Of a stretch of DNA of 53,858 bases, positions 25,411-34,187 are shown piece after piece. The stretch covers positions 1-53,858 of the forward strand of contig JABLWX010000006.1 in the NCBI GenBank assembly GCA_013178315.1, given 5' to 3'. The notes under the pieces were generated by a model. The model was not told where the DNA came from and did no database searches. It saw only the letters and a list, made by a program, of their open reading frames with translations. Source of the DNA: Candidatus Aminicenantota bacterium. GTDB lineage: Bacteria; Acidobacteriota; Aminicenantia; Aminicenantales; Saccharicenantaceae. The stretch's first letter is position 1; each line of letters opens with the position of its first letter. Both the position numbers and the translations under genes were made by a program.

Positions 25411-26571
25411 ATGACAAAAAAAATCAAAGATGAACTCGAAGAGAAAGCTTTAGACAGAAGAAAGTTCCTGGCGGCCGGGCTGGGCCTGGTCGGCCTTTCC
25501 GCACTCGGCGGCAAGAAGCTTCTGTCCTCGGGCCTGAAAATGGGGGAGGGCCTGGTGGGCGCTTCTCCACGCCTAACGTCTGTACATGGAGCCACCCTTT
25601 CAGGCGCGGGTCATGTCCCCTCCAGCCCGCCATCATCTTCCTCTGCCGGTGTTTTTCCCGTTGATCCCCTGGCTCCGGCCGGAAAGTCCCGTGTCCTGCT
25701 GATTAAAACCGACGACCGGGCCGATGGCGTCCGCAAAGCCTTCTCCTTCTTCAAGGACCGCAACCCCTTCAAGGGCAAAAAAGTCCTGGTCAAACCCAAC
25801 TTCAACACCTCCGATGAAACTCCGGGCTCAACCCACTACGATACCCTCAAGGAAATCCTGAGCGAACTACGCAAAGCCGGCGCCCGCGAACTGTCCATCG
25901 GCGACCGCAGCGGCCCCGAACCCACCGAGCAGGTCTTCGATAAAAAAGGAATCCGACAGCTGGCCGCGGCCTTCGAGGCCCGTCTCCTCAACTTCGACGA
26001 GCTCGGGCCCGACGGCTACATCAAGGTCACCCCGCCCGGCTCTCACTGGCAGGACGGTTTCCTGGTGGCCCGGCCCGTGGTGGAAGCCGAAGCCCTGGTC
26101 TCCACCTGTTGCCTCAAGACGCACCAGTACGGCGGAATCTTCACCATGTCCCTCAAAAATTCTGTCGGTATTGTCCCGCGCAAGGGCTACACCTACATGC
26201 GGGAGCTCCACTCCTCCCCGCATCAGCGCCGGATGATTGCCGAGATAAACTATGCCTACAGGCCGACCTTCGTCATTCTCGACGGTCTGGTGGCCTTTGT
26301 CGACCAGGGCCCGATGACCGGACCGCGAAAGGAAGCCCACGTTTTTCTGGCGGGAATCGACCGCGTGGCCATCGACGCCGTGGCCGTGGCCATCCTCAAG
26401 GAGCTTGGCTCAAACGACGCCATCATGAAGCCGCGTGTTTTCGAACAGGAGCAGATTGTCCGGGCAGCCGAACTTGGACTAGGCGTCAGCTCACCCGACG
26501 AAATCATAATCGAAACGCTCGATGCCCCCAGCGCTGAGTACGCCGCAAGAATCCGCCCCCTGCTCACTTGA
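25411..26571 (+). CDS. DUF362-family protein with Tat-like signal
   Basis: The start at ATG 25411 follows CCAGGAGGG, so an in-frame ATG at 25363 is not used. The product is 386 residues. DRRKFLAAGLGLVGLSALGG is a twin-arginine signal, so it is probably exported folded. The body is a DUF362 domain: VLVKPNFNTSDETPGSTHYD, ELSIGDRSGPEPTEQVF, STCCLKTHQYGGIFTMSLKN and AGIDRVAIDAVAVAILKELG. The family binds Fe-S clusters or metal in some members, but no ferredoxin cysteine pattern is visible here. The substrate is unknown. It converges with an aldo/keto reductase gene that also carries a Tat-like N-terminus. Confidence 0.88.
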   Translation: MTKKIKDELEEKALDRRKFLAAGLGLVGLSALGGKKLLSSGLKMGEGLVGASPRLTSVHGATLSGAGHVPSSPPSSSSAGVFPVDPLAPAGKSRVLLIKTDDRADGVRKAFSFFKDRNPFKGKKVLVKPNFNTSDETPGSTHYDTLKEILSELRKAGARELSIGDRSGPEPTEQVFDKKGIRQLAAAFEARLLNFDELGPDGYIKVTPPGSHWQDGFLVARPVVEAEALVSTCCLKTHQYGGIFTMSLKNSVGIVPRKGYTYMRELHSSPHQRRMIAEINYAYRPTFVILDGLVAFVDQGPMTGPRKEAHVFLAGIDRVAIDAVAVAILKELGSNDAIMKPRVFEQEQIVRAAELGLGVSSPDEIIIETLDAPSAEYAARIRPLLT

Positions 26572-26585
26572 ACATATTTGGAAAA

Positions 26586-26766
26586 GGGGACACCTTACAG
26601 TGTCCCCCAAAATTTATTTTGTAAGTTGTTTATGTTTAAGGGTTTAATCCAGCTCTACTTTTCTTTGTATTCGGTTATTGGAAGGCTTGGCTGCTAACCT
26701 CTTTATATTCTATCGCTTAAATCGAGTTGCGGGATCCGGCAAAAGGGGACACCTTACAGTGTCCCC
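26586..26766. repeat. Palindrome pair, family 1 (159-bp spacing) between convergent genes
   Basis: Palindromes at 26586-26607 (14 bp after the DUF362 stop) and 26745-26766 face the ends of both convergent genes. The second one contains the stop codon of the aldo/keto reductase gene. The 137-bp spacer ends in type-B-like sequence (CTAACCTCTTTATATTC). Confidence 0.85.
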
Positions 26767-27749
26767 TCTTCCCAGGCCCGGAGGTTTTCCCTGATCTGTT
26801 CGTGGCTGGCCATGGCCACGGCCATGGTGTGAACCACGCCTCTCCGCATTATCCAGCGCAGTGCCTCCGCATAACCTGGCTTTACCTCCGGTGACGGCGC
26901 GTAAGGTCCCCCGGAACAGGTCTTCATGGCCACCAGCCCGCCGCCCATCTCCCGTGCCTTCCGCAGCTCGCTTTCAAGGGCTTTCTGGTCCCAGCTGCTC
27001 CTCCGCCCGGTGTTCATGTGGACATAAGCCCCTTTGTGATTATAAGTCGTCATAATGACGTCGTAAAAGCGAACTTCGTTCTCTGCCTTCACCAGCTCCA
27101 CCTGGTTTAGATGCGTGGAAAAGCCGTGGGCCCTGATGATTCCCTTGGTTTTCTTTTCCTCGAAAAATTTCATTATTTCGGGATGGTGGACGACCGCCAC
27201 CTCCTCTGCCCCGTGAATAAGCATTATGTCGATGTAATCGGTATTAAGAGCCTGCAAACTCGCGGCCAGCGAATCCTCCATCTGTTTCAAGGCCCGGTTG
27301 ATGTCTTCTCGCGATATAAGCTGTGCCTCGGTCAGGTTTACCCGGAGCTTGGACTGGATGACAACCTCTTTTCGGCGCGACCCAATCACCTTCCCCACCA
27401 TGACTTCGTTCTGCCCGCGAAAGTAGGAACGGCCGGTGTCCATGAAATTAATGCCCGCCTCCATCACGGCCATGACCAGGGCTGGCTCCATGGTCCGCGA
27501 CACTCCAAACCCTATGGTCGAAACTCTAAGGCCTGTCCTGCCCAGTTCCTGGTAGCGGGGGATTTTCGAACCGGTGGAGTCCCCGGCTGATTCCGCCAGC
27601 TTTTTCTCGGGGAAGTTTCTCCAATTGCTCTCAATTAATAACCCCTGGCCCAGCCCCTGGGACTTGCCTGACATTTCCCGGGGAAATCGGGCTATGGTGG
27701 CGCCCCCCATACCTCCGGCTAACAGTTTCAGAAATTCTTTACGCTTCAT
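26754..27749 (-). CDS. Aldo/keto reductase, Tat-like signal, C-terminus set by a repeat
   Basis: This is an NAD(P)H-dependent oxidoreductase of 331 residues. KRKEFLKLLAGGMGGATIA is a Tat-like signal. The AKR catalytic tetrad is complete: Asp104 and Tyr109 in FMDTGRSYF, Lys134 in VVIQSKL, His179 in MLIHGAEE. The motif ELGRTGLRVSTIGFG starts the barrel. The last residues (EGTL) and the TAA stop are read from a GGGGACAC-type palindrome, so the protein may have been shortened by a repeat insertion. Many relatives carry a C-terminal 4Fe-4S region, which is missing here. Substrate unknown. Confidence 0.88.
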   Translation of the reverse strand: MKRKEFLKLLAGGMGGATIARFPREMSGKSQGLGQGLLIESNWRNFPEKKLAESAGDSTGSKIPRYQELGRTGLRVSTIGFGVSRTMEPALVMAVMEAGINFMDTGRSYFRGQNEVMVGKVIGSRRKEVVIQSKLRVNLTEAQLISREDINRALKQMEDSLAASLQALNTDYIDIMLIHGAEEVAVVHHPEIMKFFEEKKTKGIIRAHGFSTHLNQVELVKAENEVRFYDVIMTTYNHKGAYVHMNTGRRSSWDQKALESELRKAREMGGGLVAMKTCSGGPYAPSPEVKPGYAEALRWIMRRGVVHTMAVAMASHEQIRENLRAWEEGTL

Positions 27750-27818
27750 TCTTCTGGTCAGGCCATGCCTTATTCCATTCTACATTATTAATAAAACCAG
27801 AAAAAGGGGAAAGAAAAA

Positions 27819-28001
27819 GGGGACACCTTACGGTGTCCCCGCCTGAATGAGTTGTAATTAATTGATAATAAATAAAATAAATTTTGGCCTGGCTAGCGAT
27901 TTTTGGGGCCCGATCACAAGTCCGCCCCTAATATATTTAATATCTATAACTTATAGGAGGTTCGGCCGGGCTCCAAAAAGGGGACACTGTAAGGTGTCCC
28001 C
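27819..28001. repeat. Palindrome pair, family 1 (161-bp spacing), decayed middle copy
   Basis: Palindromes at 27819-27840 and 27980-28001. A decayed palindrome (GGGGCCCG...CCGCCCC, 27905-27928) lies between them, near one period from each, so the 159-161 bp spacing looks like two units with a worn central copy. Confidence 0.75.
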
Positions 28002-28014
28002 TGTTAAATTTTGC

Positions 28015-28045
28015 TTGAAATTTGCCCGCCCGCCTGTGCTACAAT
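28015..28045 (+). promoter_or_regulatory. Possible promoter of glmS
   Basis: TTGAAA and TACAAT are separated by 19 bp, a long spacer. The leader to the ATG would be about 100 bases. No glmS ribozyme core was recognised in it. Confidence 0.3.
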
Positions 28046-28153
28046 ATGACCGCTAAGGCAAAGGAAGCAGGGAAAACAAAAAATGTTCATTGAAGAGCGT
28101 GCCGGCTTCTTATCTTCTTCATTTTTAAATTTAATTTTTAAGGAAGGTCTGTC

Positions 28154-29983
28154 ATGTGCGGCATAGTAGGTTACATCGGGCACCAGCAGGCCGCCCCCAT
28201 CCTCCTCGAAGGCCTTCGGCGCCTCGAATACCGCGGCTACGACTCGGCCGGCCTGGCCATCTATAACACCGAAGGCCTCAAGATCCTACGCTCCGTCGGG
28301 AAGATTTCTGCCCTAGACAGCCTGGTCAACGCCTCCTGCCCCAGCGGCACCTTCGGCCTCGGGCATACCCGCTGGGCCACTCACGGCCGCCCCTCCGAAA
28401 ACAACGCCCATCCTCACCAGGTCAACGGCCTGGCCGTCGTCCACAACGGCATCATCGAAAACTACGCCGAGCTCAAGGCCCGGCTCATCCAGCAGGGCTG
28501 CGCCTTCGCTTCCGAAACCGACACCGAGGTCATCGCCCACCTCATCGACCTCGAACTCCGCTCAGGCTCCGCCCCCGACCTCTACCAGGCTGTCCGCCGC
28601 GCCCTCTCCCGAATCGAAGGTACTTACGCCATCGCCGTCATCAGCCACGCCCACCCCGACCACTTCATCGTCGCCAAGAATTTTTCGCCGCTCATCATCG
28701 GCCTCGGTGACGGCGAAAACTTCGTCGCCTCCGACATCCCCGCCCTCCTGCCATTCACCCGGCGGATCATCACCCTGAAGGAATTCGAAATCGCCCGCAT
28801 CTACCGCGACCGCGTCGAGCTCTTCGACCTGCGCACCGGAGAGCCCATCGCCTCGCCTCCCCAGACCGTAACCCTCTCCCTCCAGTCAGCCGAAAAAGCG
28901 GGCCACAAGCATTTCATGCACAAGGAAATTTTCGAAACCCCCCGAATCTTCACCGATACCTTCCTCGGCCGCATCAAGCGCGACCCGCCCCGCATCGTTT
29001 TCGACGAGCTCAGCCTCGACCCCGCGACCATCAACCGCATCCTGGTCATAGCCTGCGGCACCTCCTACCATGCCGGGCTCATCGGCCGGTATTATTTCGA
29101 GGAAATCGCCGGCCTGCCAACCGAGGTCGAATATGCTTCTGAGTTCCGCTACCGCCGCTCGGTGCTTCTTCCCGGCGACCTGGCCATCTTCATCTCGCAA
29201 TCGGGCGAAACCGCCGACACCCTGGCTGCCCTCAAGGAAGTCCGGGCCCGCGGCCTCAAAACTCTGGCCGTCTGCAACGTCATGGATTCGTCCATCGCCC
29301 GGGCAGCCGAGCAGGTCGTCTACACCCGGGCCGGCATTGAGATCGGCGTAGCTTCGACCAAGGCCTTTATCGCCCAGGTGGAGGTGCTGCTGCTCCTGGC
29401 CCTTTACCTGGCCCGGGAAGGCGGGCGCCTCGCCCCGTCCGACCTGGCCCGCTTTATCGACCAGTTCTACCGGATGCCGGCCATCCTCGAGCGCCAGTTA
29501 GCCACCGAGGACGAAATCAAGGAACTGGCTTCCCGCTTCGTTCGCGCTCACGACTTCATCTACATGGGCCGCGGACTTAATTATCCTATCGCCCTGGAAG
29601 GCGCGCTCAAGCTCAAGGAAATTTCTTACATCCACGCTGAAGGCTACCCGGCCGGCGAAATGAAACACGGTCCCATAGCCCTCATCGACGAGCAGGTTCC
29701 GGTCATGGCCCTGGCCACGCGCGGCAGCCAGCTCAAGAAAATCATCTCCAACCTGCTGGAGGCGAAGTCGCGCGGGGGCATCATCGTCGGGCTGATAAGC
29801 CGCGGCGACAGCGAAACCCGCGCCCTTCTGGATTACGCCCTCGAGGTGGAAGACGTTGACGAATACTTCCAGCCCTTCGTTAATACCGTACCGCTGCAGC
29901 TCTTCGCTTACTTCGTCGCCGACCTCAAGGGCACCGACGTTGACCAGCCCCGTAACCTGGCCAAAAGCGTCACCGTCGAATGA
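28154..29983 (+). CDS. glmS: Glutamine-fructose-6-phosphate aminotransferase
   Basis: GlmS makes glucosamine-6-phosphate from fructose-6-phosphate and glutamine, the first step to UDP-GlcNAc. The product is 609 residues, normal length. Cys2 is the glutaminase nucleophile after Met removal (MCGIVGYIGHQQAAPILLEG). GHTRWATHG and HNGIIENY complete the class II amidotransferase half (1-240). Two SIS domains follow (ACGTSYHAG; SQSGETADT; GRGLNYPIALEGALKLKE), ending in the typical NLAKSVTVE tail. AAGGAAGG precedes the ATG. The cytoplasmic product would feed both the cell wall and the amino-sugar glycan locus further on. A repeat begins 3 bp after the stop. Confidence 0.97.
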   Translation: MCGIVGYIGHQQAAPILLEGLRRLEYRGYDSAGLAIYNTEGLKILRSVGKISALDSLVNASCPSGTFGLGHTRWATHGRPSENNAHPHQVNGLAVVHNGIIENYAELKARLIQQGCAFASETDTEVIAHLIDLELRSGSAPDLYQAVRRALSRIEGTYAIAVISHAHPDHFIVAKNFSPLIIGLGDGENFVASDIPALLPFTRRIITLKEFEIARIYRDRVELFDLRTGEPIASPPQTVTLSLQSAEKAGHKHFMHKEIFETPRIFTDTFLGRIKRDPPRIVFDELSLDPATINRILVIACGTSYHAGLIGRYYFEEIAGLPTEVEYASEFRYRRSVLLPGDLAIFISQSGETADTLAALKEVRARGLKTLAVCNVMDSSIARAAEQVVYTRAGIEIGVASTKAFIAQVEVLLLLALYLAREGGRLAPSDLARFIDQFYRMPAILERQLATEDEIKELASRFVRAHDFIYMGRGLNYPIALEGALKLKEISYIHAEGYPAGEMKHGPIALIDEQVPVMALATRGSQLKKIISNLLEAKSRGGIIVGLISRGDSETRALLDYALEVEDVDEYFQPFVNTVPLQLFAYFVADLKGTDVDQPRNLAKSVTVE

Positions 29984-30198
29984 AAAGGGGACACCTTACG
30001 GTGTCCCGGGAATGAAAAGGGGACACCTTACGGTGTCCCGGAATTTTCATGCCCGCAACTAGTTCTTAATCAATAGGTTACACGGGGCGACAAAAAAAGC
30101 CATTTTACAGCGAAATAATAGCAGTCACAACATATTAAAAATCAGTAAGTTAGCCGCATGTAAGCCAGCGAGAAGAGGGGACACCCTAAGGTGTCCCC
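29978..30198. repeat. Tandem duplicated palindrome plus distal copy, family 1
   Basis: A 32-bp unit (GAATGAAAAGG then the palindrome then CCGG) is exactly duplicated at 29978-30009 and 30010-30041; the first copy includes the last glmS codon and stop. Palindromes are at 29987-30008 and 30019-30040, with the last arm base lost in both. A third lies at 30177-30198, 158 bp after the second. Confidence 0.85.
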
Positions 30199-30320
30199 TC
30201 TGACCCTCCCCTCTGACCCCCACCCCCCCTTTTTTTCACCCACCTCATCACCCTGAAAAAGAATTGACCTGGCCTCGGTCGATTTAATACAAATATTTAA
30301 AAAAATAACTGATATATTAA

Positions 30321-33300
30321 GTGGGCAAGATGAGGCTCCATAGCTTGGGCAACGCTACCCTCTCCATCCTCACCACTCTACTCACCAATCTACATCGTCG
30401 CTTTATCCTGTTCCGCTTTCTATTTTCCTTGCCGCGCTCACCTTTTTCTCGCCCATACTTCTTATCCTTCCACTTCCTCCTCGCCCTCACCATTGCACTT
30501 GCTCCCGTCTCTCTCCGCTCCCAATCTGCCCACAGCTTTCTCTTCCGCACCCTGTCCATCGAGCAGGGCCTTTCCCAGAATTCCGTCCTGTCCATCGCCC
30601 GCGACCGCCACGGCTTTCTCTGGTTCGGCACTGAGTCCGGCCTCAACAAGTTCGACGGCTATCGCTTCACAGTTTATCTCCCGGTCGAAGGAGACCCCGA
30701 TTCTCTCAGCAATTCCTGGATAAACGCCCTCCTGGTCGACCGCAACGGCCACCTCTGGGTGGGTACAGAAAACGGGCTCAACAAATACGACCTCTCCACC
30801 GAAAAATTCATTCGCTATTTTCATAACCCCGATGACGCGGCCTCCCTCTCCTCCTCCCGCATCTTTGCCCTTTTCGAAGACCGCGACGGCCGGCTCTGGG
30901 TCGGCACTGATGCCGGCCTTAATCTCCTCGACCCAACCACCGCCCGCTGCACCCGCTTTGTCCATGACCCCTCAAACCCCAACAGCCTCTCCCACGACCA
31001 GGTCCGGGCCATCGCCCAGGACGCCCGCGGATTTATCTGGATAGGCACGGTCGGTGGCGGCCTCAATCGCCTCGACCCTGCCTCTCGAACCTTTACCCAT
31101 TTCCGCCGCGCCCCTCACACCCCTCATGCCCACCCCACCCCTGGCCCCCTCGCCACTCCCATCGTCCCCGCCTCCGGCCATTTTCTTCCCGACGACTTCA
31201 TCTGCTCGCTCCTCATCGACCCGACCGACCCTGCTGCGCCCATCTGGATCGGCACCGCCTCCTCCGGTCTTGTCCGCTTCGACCCATCGCTCAATCGTTT
31301 CAAAACCTACGCTCCTGACCGCCGCGACCCCAACCAACCCGGCACTCTCCTTGATTCCACCATCAACTGCCTCATAGCCGACTCTGACGGCACACTGTGG
31401 GTCGGGACCAACTCCGGCGGTCTCAGCCATTTTTACCCCGACCGTGAATTCTTCTTCAACCACCGCCATCAACCCCACGACCAGTTCTCCCTGGCCGATA
31501 ATCAGGTGGTCTCGCTCCTCCTCGGCCCAGACCGCATCCTCTGGGTGGGTACCTACCGCGGCATCAGCCAGCTCAACCTGCACCGCCAGAATTTCGTCCG
31601 CTTCCTGACTAACTCGGGCGACCCGACCGCCCTCTCCCATCCCGAGGTCCGGGCCTTCTGCGATTCTCGCTCCGGCCTGGTCTGGGTTGGAACCGACGGT
31701 GGCGGCGTTAATGTCTTTGACCGCAGTCGGATGCGCGTCCTTCATTTCCGCCACGACCCCGTAAACCCCTCCTCCCTCTCCAGCGACCGCGTCTTTTCCA
31801 TAGTTGAGGATGGCGACGGGGCTATCTGGGTCGGCACCTACGGCGGCGGCCTAAACCGCCTTGACCCTGAAACCGCGGCCAGCCCCACCTCCTCCGCTTC
31901 CTTCACCCGCTACCGCCACAACCCCCGCCAGTACGGTTCTCTCCCCGACGACCGCATCCGCGCCCTCTTTGTTGACAGCCAGGACCGCCTCTGGGTGGGC
32001 ACCGACGGCAGCGGCCTGGTCCTCTTTGACCGCCGATCCGGCAGATTTTTAAGGCCAAAAATTTCCCGGGTCATATCCGCTGACGAAGCCCTTTCGTCTC
32101 TCTCGGCCCTCACGTTTTCAACTTCTTCCATCTCCAGACCGGCTACCGCCCCTCCGCCTTCTCCGCTGTCTTCACTGTCTCCTTTATTCGCCGCAGCCCT
32201 CCTGTCCGCCCCCTCGCCCGCACCACCCGCTCCCGCCCCTGCCACCTCAGCTCCTGCTCCCGCCCTCGCCTCTTCTCTTTCTCCGCTTCTTACGTCTCCT
32301 CCTTCATCCCGTTATCCGTCATCACTGCTTCCGCTTACTCCATCTTCTTCCTCTCCGTCTCAACCGCTCTCCGCATCTTCCTTTCCGTCTGCATCCTCAT
32401 TTTCCTCTCTATCTCGATCACCTTCTTTCTCCTCTTCTTCCTCCTCTTCCTCCTCCTCCACCACCACCACCTCCTCCTTCTCTCCTTCTCAATCCCCGCC
32501 TTCTCCGCCCCAGCTCTCTTCTCCCTCCCGCGACCCCGTCGGGCCCCCGTCCACCCCGCTCCTCTCCGGCCGCGTCTTTTACATCGCCGAGGACCGCACC
32601 GGCCACCTCTGGATTGCCTGTTACGGCCAGGGCCTCGTTCGCTACAACCCGGCTACCGGCGAAGCCCTCCACCTTACCCACGACCCTCTCAACCCCCGCT
32701 CCCTCTCCAGCGATTCGGTCATCAACGTCCTTGTGGACCGCAACGGTTTCATCTGGGCCGGCACCAACGGCGGCGGCCTCAACCGCCTCGACCCGGCCAC
32801 CCTGACCTTCACCCGCTTCAACGAAGCTCACGGTCTGCCCTCGTCCGTCATCTACGGCATCCTGCAGGATGACGACGGCCACCTCTGGTTCAGCTCCAAC
32901 CGCGGCCTCTCCCGCTTCGACCCCGCCACCGGCCGCATCAAAAACTTCGACATTACCGACGGGCTGCAGAGCTATGAATTCAACGGCAACGCCTGCCTCC
33001 GCGGCCGCGACGGCCTGCTGTACTTCGGCGGAATAAATGGCTTCAACGTCTTTAACCCGGCTCACATCCAGGCTTCAACCTTCAAACCGCCCGTGGTCCT
33101 TACCAGCTTCATGATATCCAATAGCCCGGTCAAACCCGGCCAGCCCGTGGACGGCCTCATCCCCCTCGAGCAATCCATCGTCCAGGCGAAAAATATCGTT
33201 CTTCACTGGAAGCACCGGGTCATTGCCTTTGAATTTGCCGGACTGGATTACACCGTCCCCGAGAAAAACCAGTATGCCTACATGCTGGAAGGCTTCGAAG

Positions 33301-34187
33301 ACAGATGGAACCACGTCGGAAACAGGCGCTTTGCTTCCTACAGCAACCTGCCGCCCGGACGCTACACCTTCCGGGTCAGGGCGACCAACGTTGACGGCCT
33401 GTGGAATGAAGACGGCGTTTCGCTCGGCCTCCGTATCATTCCGCCCTTCTGGCGCACCTGGTGGTTTTACCTGCTCGAATTTCTGGCCGTGAGCGGGGCC
33501 TTGTACGGATTGTACAGAATTCGTCTCAATCGTATCAGCCGCCGCCAGCACGAGCTTGAACGCCTGATTGCCCGGCGCACCGAAGAGCTCCGGCTGGCCA
33601 ACGACCGGCTGAAGCTCCTGGCCGCCACTGATGAGCTGACCGGCCTGGCCAACTACAGGAAGTTCCGCGATTACCTGGAATACGAATGGCGGCGGGCTCA
33701 TCGCGCCAGGCGACCGGTGTCGCTGATCATCGGCGACCTGGACGATTTCAAGCTGTTCAACGATACCTACGGCCACCAGGCGGGCGACGAGTGCCTGAAA
33801 AAAGTGGCCATGGTCATACTCCGCTCCTGCCAGCGCTCTTCCGACCTGGCCTGCCGCTACGGCGGGGACGAGTTTGCCGTAGTGCTGCCCGAAACCGACA
33901 CCGCCGGCGCCTACATCGTGGCCGAAAGAATCCGGGAAGCCGTGGCCGCCACGGATTTATGCAGCCTCAACTTCAAGGAAATAAACGGGCAGCCCGACGA
34001 CTCCTCCGTCCCCGCACCTGCCGGAGCCCCCGGGCAATCCATTACTCCGCCGTACCGCCTGACCATATGCCTGGGCCTGGCCACCATGAACCCGGCCGAA
34101 GACGGCAGCACCAACGAGTTCATCGCTAGGGCCGACCGCGCCCTCTACCGGGCCAAGACCTCCGGCAAAAACCGCACCGTCGTCTGA
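30321..34187 (+). CDS. Two-component-type propeller sensor with GGDEF diguanylate cyclase output
   Basis: This 1288-residue membrane sensor probably makes cyclic di-GMP in response to a periplasmic ligand. Start is GTG 30321 or ATG 30330; no clear ribosome site. A signal/anchor lies at about 35-65. Fourteen Reg_prop blades (LWVGT, IWIGT or LWFSS cores) make two seven-bladed propellers to about residue 900. A Y_Y_Y domain (ENQYAYMLEG-like, about 985-1045), one membrane span near 1050-1072 and a short coiled coil follow. GGDEF at 1181-1185 is intact; RSSD at 1172-1175, five residues before it, is the inhibitory site. An unusual Ser/Pro/Ala insert (about 590-748) splits the second propeller. Confidence 0.93.
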   Translation: MGKMRLHSLGNATLSILTTLLTNLHRRFILFRFLFSLPRSPFSRPYFLSFHFLLALTIALAPVSLRSQSAHSFLFRTLSIEQGLSQNSVLSIARDRHGFLWFGTESGLNKFDGYRFTVYLPVEGDPDSLSNSWINALLVDRNGHLWVGTENGLNKYDLSTEKFIRYFHNPDDAASLSSSRIFALFEDRDGRLWVGTDAGLNLLDPTTARCTRFVHDPSNPNSLSHDQVRAIAQDARGFIWIGTVGGGLNRLDPASRTFTHFRRAPHTPHAHPTPGPLATPIVPASGHFLPDDFICSLLIDPTDPAAPIWIGTASSGLVRFDPSLNRFKTYAPDRRDPNQPGTLLDSTINCLIADSDGTLWVGTNSGGLSHFYPDREFFFNHRHQPHDQFSLADNQVVSLLLGPDRILWVGTYRGISQLNLHRQNFVRFLTNSGDPTALSHPEVRAFCDSRSGLVWVGTDGGGVNVFDRSRMRVLHFRHDPVNPSSLSSDRVFSIVEDGDGAIWVGTYGGGLNRLDPETAASPTSSASFTRYRHNPRQYGSLPDDRIRALFVDSQDRLWVGTDGSGLVLFDRRSGRFLRPKISRVISADEALSSLSALTFSTSSISRPATAPPPSPLSSLSPLFAAALLSAPSPAPPAPAPATSAPAPALASSLSPLLTSPPSSRYPSSLLPLTPSSSSPSQPLSASSFPSASSFSSLSRSPSFSSSSSSSSSSTTTTSSFSPSQSPPSPPQLSSPSRDPVGPPSTPLLSGRVFYIAEDRTGHLWIACYGQGLVRYNPATGEALHLTHDPLNPRSLSSDSVINVLVDRNGFIWAGTNGGGLNRLDPATLTFTRFNEAHGLPSSVIYGILQDDDGHLWFSSNRGLSRFDPATGRIKNFDITDGLQSYEFNGNACLRGRDGLLYFGGINGFNVFNPAHIQASTFKPPVVLTSFMISNSPVKPGQPVDGLIPLEQSIVQAKNIVLHWKHRVIAFEFAGLDYTVPEKNQYAYMLEGFEDRWNHVGNRRFASYSNLPPGRYTFRVRATNVDGLWNEDGVSLGLRIIPPFWRTWWFYLLEFLAVSGALYGLYRIRLNRISRRQHELERLIARRTEELRLANDRLKLLAATDELTGLANYRKFRDYLEYEWRRAHRARRPVSLIIGDLDDFKLFNDTYGHQAGDECLKKVAMVILRSCQRSSDLACRYGGDEFAVVLPETDTAGAYIVAERIREAVAATDLCSLNFKEINGQPDDSSVPAPAGAPGQSITPPYRLTICLGLATMNPAEDGSTNEFIARADRALYRAKTSGKNRTVV

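Noticed and set aside
28046-28153. glmS ribozyme in the leader of glmS
   Set aside because: No recognisable ribozyme core or cleavage-site context could be found in the leader.
32418-33065. Gly/Arg-rich minus-strand frame opposite the sensor insert
   Set aside because: It arises from the complement of a pyrimidine-rich low-complexity tract; no start signals.
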